Source of the DNA: Sulfurimonas sp.
Lineage (GTDB): Bacteria; Campylobacterota; Campylobacteria; Campylobacterales; Sulfurimonadaceae
Direction: 5' to 3'
NCBI GenBank assembly: GCA_015487435.1
Contig: WFPU01000056.1
Coordinates: 1-12,359, forward strand
Length of the DNA: 12,359 nt
Each line of letters begins with the position of its first letter. Position 1 is the first letter of the stretch. Positions 6,711 through 12,359 of the stretch are shown here, piece by piece. The notes beneath the pieces are model-generated. The model ran no database searches. It was not told where the DNA came from and was given only the letters and a program-made list of their open reading frames with translations. The position numbers were made by a program, and so were the translations under genes.

Positions 6711-7388
6711 CTAGACAAAAGTAACTGTATCTTTTAGTGCAACCCTTTGAGGTTGGTAAGTATTTATTTTAGCATTTTTATCAGAATAACCAATTACTAT
6801 ACTATATAAAAGAGCAAGATTATCAGGAACATTAAGAGCTTTTGCAACCACTTGACCAAATTCAGTAGTAGAACCTTGTGGACAAGTATCTAAATCAAAT
6901 TCACGAGCCGCAAGCATTATACTTTGCATATACGCGCCACAATCGATAAGCACACCCTCCGCACCATCAATATTTGCTTTATCCGTAAATACAAAAAACA
7001 CAGTTTGAGCTCCAAACCATCTAAAATTATCTTTCCACATCTCAATACGAGTTTCATTATCTTTTCTATCAACTTCAAGTAGTTTATATAGTCCAGATCC
7101 AGTTATAATACGCCTTTTTTTATAAGGATTTACCCAATTAACTGGGTAGTATTGTATAAATTGATCATTCATAATACCAGCATCCATCTTTTGGATAATA
7201 GCATCACCTACTTTTTTAAGTGTATCCACGTCACTTACAGCGTAAGTTACCCATGGTTGCATATTTGCTCCGCTTGGAGTCATCCCAGCAGCTTCAAGAA
7301 TTTGTTCTTGAATATCTTGTGGTACCGGTTTTGGTAAGTATGCTCTTTTTGATGAACGAGATTTTAAAGCTTCTAATACACTTGACAT
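6711..7388 (-). CDS. Nitroreductase-family FMN oxidoreductase
   Basis: The 225-aa protein belongs to the nitroreductase family, dimeric flavoenzymes that use NAD(P)H to reduce nitro compounds, quinones or flavins. FMN-contacting segments are visible: RSSKRAY (11-17), PSGANMQPW (38-46) and GAEGVLIDCGAYMQSIMLAA (142-161), the last being the dimer-interface helix. The C-terminal IVIGY is also typical. An insertion of about 40 residues between residues 75 and 120, rich in aromatic and basic residues (QYYPVNW, YKKRR), makes it longer than minimal members and may cover the active site. Physiological substrate is unknown. The ATG is preceded by AGGA 6 nt upstream, and a -10 box lies at 7427-7432. 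It diverges from clpB. Confidence 0.85.
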   Translation of the reverse strand: MSSVLEALKSRSSKRAYLPKPVPQDIQEQILEAAGMTPSGANMQPWVTYAVSDVDTLKKVGDAIIQKMDAGIMNDQFIQYYPVNWVNPYKKRRIITGSGLYKLLEVDRKDNETRIEMWKDNFRWFGAQTVFFVFTDKANIDGAEGVLIDCGAYMQSIMLAAREFDLDTCPQGSTTEFGQVVAKALNVPDNLALLYSIVIGYSDKNAKINTYQPQRVALKDTVTFV

Positions 7389-7426
7389 AAAAAAATCCTA
7401 ATAAAGTAATAATATAAAATTAGCGG

Positions 7427-7432
7427 ATTATA
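7427..7432 (-). promoter_or_regulatory. -10 box for the nitroreductase gene
   Basis: TATAAT on the minus strand preceded directly by TG, about 38 nt upstream of the ATG at 7386-7388; the predicted leader is about 30 nt. The -35 region is poor. It lies 47 bp from the clpB -35, so the divergent promoters are close but do not overlap. Confidence 0.6.
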
Positions 7433-7477
7433 CAGTAATTTAGTAAAATTTGACATAATAGAGGTTGACTAAAAAAA

Positions 7478-7498
7478 CTTGACAAATATAGACTCAAC
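7478..7498 (+). promoter_or_regulatory. HAIR-like inverted repeat, candidate HspR operator of clpB
   Basis: CTTGACA (7478-7484), a 7-nt spacer, then ACTCAAC (7492-7498). The known HspR operator HAIR is CTTGAGT-N7-ACTCAAG; this site has the exact spacer length and matches 11 of 14 arm positions. It covers the -35 and most of the spacer of the clpB promoter, the right place for repression. HspR control of clpB is established in Campylobacter and in actinobacteria. Confidence 0.55.
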
Positions 7499-7508
7499 TT
7501 GCTATAAT
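7479..7508 (+). promoter_or_regulatory. Sigma-70-type promoter of clpB
   Basis: TTGACA (7479-7484) and TATAAT (7503-7508) are both perfect consensus with an 18-bp spacer. This is unusual in a lineage where -35 boxes are normally unrecognisable, and fits a strong promoter held down by a repressor. Predicted transcription start is near 7515, giving a leader of about 20 nt that contains AAAGGA (7524-7529). Confidence 0.75.
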
Positions 7509-7533
7509 GTTTTTATAACTAATAAAGGATTAA

Positions 7534-10065
7534 ATGATGAAACAAAATATATTTGAAAAACTAACACATAATATGACAGAGGCGATTGAATCAGCACTAT
7601 CTCTTGCCTTACACAACAAAAACAATGAAGTTGAAGCTATACATTTTTTGTGGGCGCTTTTAACAAACTCTAATTCAGTGCTAAACCAGATGTTTAATAA
7701 AATGAATATAGATAAAACGGCAATAGAGCTAGATGTTAAAAGTATAAGTGAAAAACTTCCAAAATCATCATCAGTTTCAAAAGAAAACATAAAATTATCA
7801 CGCTCTTTCATGCAAACTATAGAGAGTGCTGCTGGCTTAATGACAAAAAATGGGGATTCTTTTTTGGCAGTAGATACTTATATCTTAGCAAATTTAAAAA
7901 GTGAACCTTTTAATTCAATTTTAAAAAAATATATAGATATAAATGAGTTGGCTAAAAATATAGAGGCATCTCGTGGTGGTGCAAAGGTTGATTCTCAAAG
8001 TGCAGATGAGATACATGAATCACTGGAAAAATATGGTGTTGATTTAACAGCAGAGGCTCATGATGGAAAACTATCTCCTGTAATTGGCCGTGATGAAGAG
8101 ATAACTCGTATGATGCAGATACTTATACGTAAAACAAAAAATAACCCTATGCTTCTTGGTGAACCTGGTGTCGGTAAAACAGCATTAGTTGAAGGTCTTG
8201 CACAGCGTATTGCAAACAATGAAGTTCCAACATCACTACAAAACAAAAAATTAATAGCTCTTGATATGAGTGCTTTGATAGCTGGTGCTAAATATCGTGG
8301 AGAGTTTGAAGATAGATTAAAAGCTGTAATAGATGAAGTAAAACAAAGTGGGAATATTATTTTATTTATTGATGAGATTCACACAATTGTAGGAGCAGGA
8401 GCTAGTGAGGGAAGTATGGATGCGGCAAACATCTTAAAACCAGCCTTAGCAAGAGGGGAACTTCATACTATTGGTGCTACTACACTAAAAGAATATAGAA
8501 AGTATTTTGAAAAAGACGCAGCGCTTCAAAGAAGATTTTTACCCATAAACCTTGATGAGCCTACAGTAAATCAGTCTTTGCAAATTCTTCGTGGGATAAA
8601 AGAGCGTTTAGAGACACATCATAATGTAATTATCACAGATGGTGCGCTTGTTGCTGCTGCAAAACTATCAGATAGATATATTGCAGATAGATTTTTACCA
8701 GATAAAGCGATTGATCTTATAGATGAAGCAGCTGCTGAGCTTAAGATGCAAATAGAATCAGAACCTAATGTTTTAAGTGCAGCAAAAAGAAAAAGTTCAG
8801 AACTGCAAGTTGAGAGAGAAGCTTTAAAGATGGAGAAAACTCCAGCTAATGAGAAGCGTCTAGAGGAGATAAAAAAAGAGTTAGCAGATGTAGAGGAAGA
8901 AGTTCGCGACTTAGAATCAAAATTTGCAACTGAAAAAGATGTATTTGATAGAATATCATCAATAAAAGCTGATATAGAATCAAAAAGAAGAGAAGCAGCA
9001 ACTGCAAAAGCATCATCTGATTTTAATCGTGCAGCTGAGATTGAGTATGGCGAAATTCCAGCACTCCTTGAAGAGGAAAAAAAGATAAATGAGTCGTGGA
9101 GTAAACTTCAAGCCGAGGGAACATTACTTAAAAATAGTGTTGATGAAGAATCAATTGCTAGTATAATCTCAAGATGGACAAATATCCCTGTAAACAAGAT
9201 GCTTGAGAGTGAAAAAGAAAAAGTACTACATGTTCAAGAAGAGTTAGAAAAAGAAGTAGTTGGACAACATGAAGCAATATTCGCCGTGAGTCGTGCTATT
9301 AAGAGAAATAAGGCAGGATTAAGTGATAGTAATCGTCCAATTGGCAGTTTTTTATTTTTAGGTCCAACTGGTGTTGGTAAGACTCAAACAGCTAAAGCTT
9401 TAGCAAAATTTTTGTTTGATTCTGAAGATGCAATGATAAGAATAGATATGAGTGAGTATATGGAAAAAGCTTCTGTTTCTCGTCTTGTAGGGGCTGCTCC
9501 TGGATATGTCGGATATGAAGAGGGTGGGCAACTTACAGAAGCTGTAAGACGTAAACCTTATAGTGTAATACTTTTTGATGAAGTAGAAAAAGCTCATTCT
9601 GATGTTTTTAATATTTTACTTCAAGTTTTAGATGATGGACGATTAACTGATAACAAAGGTGTTACTGTTAATTTTACAAATACTATAATCATCTTAACTT
9701 CAAATGTAGCTGAAGAAGATGTAAAAGTGATGTTTAAGCCAGAGTTTATCAACCGACTTGATGAAATTGTAAAATTTAATGAATTGAATCAAGATAATAT
9801 AAAAAGCATTGTGGATATATTCTTCCGTGATATAGCTAAAAAAGTGAGTGAGCGTGATATAGAACTTACTTTAACCGAAGATGCTAAATCTTACATAGCA
9901 GAAGCTGGATTTGATCCAGTTTATGGAGCTAGACCTCTTAAGCGTGCTCTTTATGAGATAGTTGAAGACAGATTAGCTGATTTGATTTTAAAAGGAACTA
10001 TAAGTGATGGTTCAAAAGTTAAATTTGATATAAAAAATTCTGAGATAGAAGTTACTATCTCATAG
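7534..10065 (+). CDS. clpB: ATP-dependent chaperone/disaggregase ClpB
   Basis: The 843-aa Hsp100 chaperone works with DnaK as a cytosolic hexamer to pull proteins out of aggregates. It has an N-terminal Clp repeat domain (about 1-145) and a first AAA+ domain with Walker A GEPGVGKT (209-216), Walker B D280-E281 and arginine-finger region ALQRRF. A coiled-coil middle domain, which separates ClpB from ClpA/ClpC, spans about 400-525. The second AAA+ domain has Walker A GPTGVGKT (610-617), pore loop GYVGYEEGG, Walker B D682-E683 and sensor-2 GARPLKRAL. Between sensor-1 TSN (722-724) and KPEFINRLDE (735-744) there are only ten residues, about 20 fewer than in Escherichia coli or Thermus ClpB. ATG codons at 7534 and 7537 are adjacent; the second is better spaced from AAAGGA (7 nt against 4), so the true start may be one residue shorter. 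Confidence 0.97.
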   Translation: MMKQNIFEKLTHNMTEAIESALSLALHNKNNEVEAIHFLWALLTNSNSVLNQMFNKMNIDKTAIELDVKSISEKLPKSSSVSKENIKLSRSFMQTIESAAGLMTKNGDSFLAVDTYILANLKSEPFNSILKKYIDINELAKNIEASRGGAKVDSQSADEIHESLEKYGVDLTAEAHDGKLSPVIGRDEEITRMMQILIRKTKNNPMLLGEPGVGKTALVEGLAQRIANNEVPTSLQNKKLIALDMSALIAGAKYRGEFEDRLKAVIDEVKQSGNIILFIDEIHTIVGAGASEGSMDAANILKPALARGELHTIGATTLKEYRKYFEKDAALQRRFLPINLDEPTVNQSLQILRGIKERLETHHNVIITDGALVAAAKLSDRYIADRFLPDKAIDLIDEAAAELKMQIESEPNVLSAAKRKSSELQVEREALKMEKTPANEKRLEEIKKELADVEEEVRDLESKFATEKDVFDRISSIKADIESKRREAATAKASSDFNRAAEIEYGEIPALLEEEKKINESWSKLQAEGTLLKNSVDEESIASIISRWTNIPVNKMLESEKEKVLHVQEELEKEVVGQHEAIFAVSRAIKRNKAGLSDSNRPIGSFLFLGPTGVGKTQTAKALAKFLFDSEDAMIRIDMSEYMEKASVSRLVGAAPGYVGYEEGGQLTEAVRRKPYSVILFDEVEKAHSDVFNILLQVLDDGRLTDNKGVTVNFTNTIIILTSNVAEEDVKVMFKPEFINRLDEIVKFNELNQDNIKSIVDIFFRDIAKKVSERDIELTLTEDAKSYIAEAGFDPVYGARPLKRALYEIVEDRLADLILKGTISDGSKVKFDIKNSEIEVTIS

Positions 10066-10082
10066 TTTTTAATGGATATAAT
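10066..10082 (+). promoter_or_regulatory. T-run/-10 promoter of the tetraheme cytochrome gene
   Basis: TTTTT (10066-10070) followed by GGATATAAT (10074-10082), the same pattern as at 1575-1588, squeezed between the clpB stop and the cytochrome ATG. The -10 ends only 6 nt before the ATG and there is no Shine-Dalgarno at a usable distance, so a leaderless transcript is predicted. Confidence 0.55.
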
Positions 10083-10088
10083 TTCTTT

Positions 10089-10445
10089 ATGAAATATTTA
10101 TTAACATTATTCATTTTTTCATTTTCACTTTTAGCATGTACAGGCGATTGCCTTACATGTCATCCAAAACTTGTCCCTACAATAGAGACAGATTTAAGAC
10201 ACAAGCCTATGCTAACTTGTATAAAGTGTCATTCAGCTGAACCAAATACTATGGCGCAATGTGGTGATGATTGTTTTGGGTGTCATCCGATGGAAAAAAT
10301 AGATAAGGCAGATATTCGTGAACATGATATTATCCAAACATGTGTAGATTGTCATGTAGATGCAAATCAAGAACTGTTTGATTTATCAAAGAGTTCAGAT
10401 CAGTCTCGTAAAGAACCTTTATTAAAAGATTTTTTAATGAAGTAG
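10089..10445 (+). CDS. Small exported tetraheme c-type cytochrome
   Basis: The 118-aa protein has a signal peptide (K2, hydrophobic 4-16) and four CxxCH haem-attachment motifs: CLTCH (21-25), CIKCH (44-48), CFGCH (62-66) and CVDCH (85-89). It would carry four covalent haems in the periplasm and shuttle electrons in respiration. LLAC (14-17) reads as a lipobox, so C17 may be lipidated instead of the peptide being cut by signal peptidase I. The haem part is a duplicated module: motifs 1-2 and 3-4 repeat with a 41-residue period, each with an extra histidine (H38, H79) 13 residues after the first motif's His. The redox partner is not shown by context. The ATG lies 23 nt after the clpB stop behind its own promoter-like box. 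Its 3' end overlaps that of the convergent phosphomannomutase gene by 12 bp. Confidence 0.88.
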   Translation: MKYLLTLFIFSFSLLACTGDCLTCHPKLVPTIETDLRHKPMLTCIKCHSAEPNTMAQCGDDCFGCHPMEKIDKADIREHDIIQTCVDCHVDANQELFDLSKSSDQSRKEPLLKDFLMK

Positions 10446-11798
10446 TCTTTTTGCTTTTTGTATGAGGTTGTTAATTGCTTTTTCATAAACTTTTGCATTT
10501 TCTTGTGAAGTTGACTCAAAACGAGTTACCAAAACAGGAGTTGTGTTAGAAGCTCTTACTAACCCCCAACCATGCTCGAAGTTTATACGGACACCATCCA
10601 CATCTATAATATCTTTTATAGTTGGAAAAGATGCAGGTGGGTGAAGTAAAAGTTCTTTAACTTTGTCGATAATTTTAAATTTTTCACTTTCTGAAGTTTT
10701 TACTTTTATCTCCTCAGTTGAGAAAACTTGTGGTAGTTTTGCTAACTCAGCATCTAAATCAATTCCATCATGAACTAACTCTAACATTCTGAGAGTTGCA
10801 TAGATTGCATCATCATAACCAAAGTAACGATTTTTAAAAAATATATGCCCACTAACTTCACAAGCTAAATCTGCATCTGTCTCTTTCATCTTTACTTTTA
10901 AATTTGAGTGACCTGTTTTATACATAATAGCCTTGCAACCACGACGCTCAAGTTCATCATACATAACTTGAGAACATTTAACTTCACCGATAACAGTAGG
11001 TTTATCCATCTTCATAGAATACAAAAGAGCCATCATATCGCCCTTAATATTATTTTCATGAGTAATAACTGCAATACGATCTGCGTCACCATCATAAGCA
11101 AAAGCTATATCATTACCATTTGCTAAAAGTTTTTTTACATCTTCTAGATTGTGCTCTTCTGATGGGTCTGGATGATGATTTGGAAAACTTCCATCAGGCT
11201 CAACATAAAGACCAGTAGTTTTAAGCTTTAAGCGAGAAAAGATATCTTCTGTAACAACACCAGCTACACCATTTCCACAATCATAAGCTATTTTTGTTGG
11301 CATATCTTTTAGATGTTGGAATTCATTTACTATAAAATCAACATAACGAGTAACTGCATCTATCTCAATTACTTCTCTTTTTTCAGCTTTTGGAATGTAG
11401 TCCATAGCTTCACACTCATCTCCAAGCGCATAGATCTCTTCACTAAAAAAAGGTGCTTTATCTACTGTGATTTTAAAACCATTGTATTGACTTGGATTGT
11501 GTGAACCAGTAATCATTACAGAAGCTGATGGAGTTATACCGTTCCACTCTTGATAGTTTGTAAAGTAGTTTACGGGGGTTGGAACTAAACCCATACCAAG
11601 AACTTTTTTACCACCAGCATTAAGCCCAGCTACAAGATACTCAAAAAGGATAGGGGAATGACTTCTAGCATCGTAACCAACTGCTACATATTCGCCCTTT
11701 ATTTTATTTGCAAGTGTGTAGCCTATACGGACTACACTTTGCTCATTTAACTCTTTTTCATAGATTCCACGAATGTCATATTCTCTGTAGATGCTCAA
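10434..11798 (-). CDS. Phosphomannomutase/phosphoglucomutase (AlgC/ManB type)
   Basis: The 454-aa enzyme interconverts hexose 1- and 6-phosphates in the cytosol, feeding nucleotide-sugar synthesis for LPS and other glycans. All four domain signatures are present. The phosphoserine loop is TGSHNP (97-102, S99). The magnesium loop is DGDADR (236-241). The sugar-specificity loop is CEVSGH (313-318), and the phosphate-binding loop is RASNTTP (415-421). TGSHNP and RASNTTP are the forms found in the bifunctional Pseudomonas AlgC, and the N-terminal YREYDIRGIY also fits. GlmM-type phosphoglucosamine mutases differ in these loops. The start is TTG at 11796-11798, with AAGG 8 nt upstream. A 40-aa membrane protein gene ends 57 nt upstream on the same strand and may share its transcript. 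Confidence 0.93.
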   Translation of the reverse strand: MSIYREYDIRGIYEKELNEQSVVRIGYTLANKIKGEYVAVGYDARSHSPILFEYLVAGLNAGGKKVLGMGLVPTPVNYFTNYQEWNGITPSASVMITGSHNPSQYNGFKITVDKAPFFSEEIYALGDECEAMDYIPKAEKREVIEIDAVTRYVDFIVNEFQHLKDMPTKIAYDCGNGVAGVVTEDIFSRLKLKTTGLYVEPDGSFPNHHPDPSEEHNLEDVKKLLANGNDIAFAYDGDADRIAVITHENNIKGDMMALLYSMKMDKPTVIGEVKCSQVMYDELERRGCKAIMYKTGHSNLKVKMKETDADLACEVSGHIFFKNRYFGYDDAIYATLRMLELVHDGIDLDAELAKLPQVFSTEEIKVKTSESEKFKIIDKVKELLLHPPASFPTIKDIIDVDGVRINFEHGWGLVRASNTTPVLVTRFESTSQENAKVYEKAINNLIQKAKRLLH

Positions 11799-11855
11799 TA
11801 TTTTGCCTTATGTAAAATTATTTTGTTATTTTACTCTAAATGGCTTACAGTAGGA

Positions 11856-11978
11856 TTATTTTTTATCTTCATCATCAAGTTCTTTTTTGAAAAACATGCT
11901 TGAACTAGCTTGGTTTTTAGCACCTATAATAAACCAAAGTAGCACACTCGCTATACTGATTATTGCTACTGCTTCCAT
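11856..11978 (-). CDS. 40-aa single-pass membrane protein, unknown function
   Basis: This short gene runs from ATG (11976-11978) to TAA (11856-11858). A strong ribosome-binding site, AAAGGA, lies 7 nt upstream of the ATG. The 40-aa product starts MEAVAIISIASVLLWFIIGA, an uncharged helix over about residues 3-20, and ends in a polar tail with charged FFKKELDDEDKK. It is predicted to be an inner-membrane protein. I do not recognise a family, and no function should be assigned. A TAAAAT -10-like box lies 19 nt upstream. It precedes the phosphomannomutase gene by 57 nt on the same strand. The good ribosome-binding site and clean membrane-helix-plus-charged-tail layout are the reasons to call it real. 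Confidence 0.7.
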   Translation of the reverse strand: MEAVAIISIASVLLWFIIGAKNQASSSMFFKKELDDEDKK

Positions 11979-11997
11979 CTATAATTCCTTTGATCGT

Positions 11998-12003
11998 ATT
12001 TTA
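11998..12003 (-). promoter_or_regulatory. Possible -10 box for the 40-aa protein gene
   Basis: TAAAAT on the minus strand, 19 nt upstream of the ATG. The match is five of six and the surroundings are AT-rich, so it is tentative. Confidence 0.35.
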
Positions 12004-12059
12004 ACATTTTATAGATTTATTTTGGATATATAAGTGTAATTTAAGAGCTTTGGGTTTAA

Positions 12060-12065
12060 TATAAT
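12060..12065 (+). promoter_or_regulatory. Promoter-like -10 box in the right-end intergenic region
   Basis: TATAAT preceded by TTTGGGTTTAA. A start at normal distance would be near 12072, just before the hairpin at 12079-12106 and 70 nt before a candidate small ORF at 12142. No -35 is evident. Confidence 0.45.
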
Positions 12066-12078
12066 TGTGAAAAATTTT

Positions 12079-12106
12079 ATTAGGCTTGCAAACTCTCAAG
12101 CCTAAT
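12079..12106. terminator. Perfect 10-bp stem-loop; terminator or 5' leader hairpin
   Basis: ATTAGGCTTG and CAAGCCTAAT are perfect complements around the 8-nt loop CAAACTCT. Read on the minus strand, the stem is followed by AAAATTTTT, so it could be a weak terminator for leftward transcription. Read on the plus strand, no T-tract follows, and the hairpin would lie at the extreme 5' end of a transcript from the 12060 box. Confidence 0.6.
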
Positions 12107-12359
12107 GATATTAAAATTATTTAGCAAGGATAGGAGAATATATGCTATTTATTTTGTACTTATATACTCAATGTAAAAACATTCATCATAAAATATATAA
12201 GGAAATACAATACCTTAATTAAGGATCTTCATCTGTATTTTTTAGTAATTATTATTTATCCATTTAACTCCTTAAAATTTTGTTTTATACTTAACGCTAA
12301 CATGTTTTGCCGGTAAAGTTTGTTATATTATTTTTATTATTTAATTCAAACATTCAACC
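12107..12359. other. Intergenic DNA with no convincing full-length gene
   Basis: All three minus-strand frames entering from the right edge stop within about 20 nt, and no plus-strand frame stays open to the edge. The stretch holds the 26-codon candidate ORF, a 12-bp palindrome CCTTAATTAAGG (12213-12224), a short palindrome AACATGTT (12299-12306), and on the minus strand an AAGGAG (12268-12273) before ATG at 12261-12263 whose frame stops after three codons. Otherwise I see nothing. Confidence 0.6.
12142..12222 (+). CDS. Candidate 26-aa small ORF
   Basis: ATG at 12142-12144 is preceded by AGGAG (12132-12136) with 5-nt spacing and by a second purine run, AAGGA, just upstream. It encodes 26 residues beginning MLFILYLYTQCKNIHHK, a short hydrophobic start followed by a basic, polar tail, and ends at TAA 12220-12222. 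No family is recognised. The strong ribosome-binding site and the promoter-like box 77 nt upstream are the only support; in DNA this AT-rich an ORF of this length is common by chance. Confidence 0.3.
   Translation: MLFILYLYTQCKNIHHKIYKEIQYLN

Noticed and set aside
7389..7533. CIRCE (HrcA) operator upstream of clpB
   Set aside because: No TTAGCACTC-N9-GAGTGCTAA or close variant is present; the HAIR-like site fits much better.
12213..12224. Palindrome CCTTAATTAAGG
   Set aside because: Perfect but has no loop, is mostly A/T and has no partner gene; expected occasionally by chance at this base composition.
1..12359. CRISPR arrays, insertion sequences, tRNA or rRNA genes, prophage or defence genes
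   Set aside because: No repeated spacered units, terminal inverted repeats, transposase motifs or RNA gene signatures were seen; every long frame is assigned to a cellular family or a small unknown protein.

Overview
This AT-rich window reads as chromosomal DNA of a campylobacterotan (epsilonproteobacterium), most likely a Sulfurimonas-like free-living relative of Campylobacter and Helicobacter. The reasons are a PEB4-type periplasmic parvulin next to and divergent from endonuclease III (an arrangement I recall from Campylobacter jejuni), an MsbA-type half transporter, ClpB behind a HAIR-like (HspR) operator, a small multiheme cytochrome, frequent TTG starts, and promoters made of a T-run followed by TATAAT without a clear -35. 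No mobile element, CRISPR array, tRNA or rRNA is visible. The genus is an inference from gene content.

Layout. 1-1531 (minus): an envelope glycosyltransferase pair, a GT9 heptosyltransferase-like gene followed by a family 2 glycosyltransferase that runs off the left edge. 1565-1588: symmetrical back-to-back -10 boxes. 1618-3954 (plus): a membrane-anchored HCX5R phosphatase followed after 6 nt by an MsbA-like lipid flippase. 3995-4884 (minus): nth and a small lipoprotein gene in ATGA overlap. 4961-6645 (plus): a PEB4/SurA-like chaperone and a PLP enzyme of the ACC deaminase/D-cysteine desulfhydrase family in TAATG overlap. 6711-7388 (minus): a nitroreductase. 7534-10445 (plus): clpB and a small tetraheme c-type cytochrome. 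10434-11978 (minus): a 40-aa membrane protein that I identified directly from the sequence, followed by phosphomannomutase/phosphoglucomutase. 11979-12359: intergenic DNA with a promoter-like box, a perfect 10-bp hairpin, a 26-codon candidate ORF with a strong ribosome-binding site, and an isolated ribosome-binding site plus ATG on the minus strand that stops after three codons.

How the genes work together. Several serve the cell envelope: sugar-phosphate supply (phosphomannomutase), LPS-core-type glycosyltransferases, the lipid flippase with its phosphatase partner, and a periplasmic folding factor. ClpB, Nth and the nitroreductase are stress or housekeeping functions. The window is largely ordinary core genome. 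The points most worth a second look are the phosphatase-flippase pair facing the glycosyltransferases across a symmetrical divergent promoter, the cytochrome built from an exactly duplicated diheme module, the shortened segment in ClpB's second ATPase domain, two genes whose -10 box lies only 5-6 nt before the start codon (predicted leaderless mRNAs), and the small-gene and leader structures at the right end.
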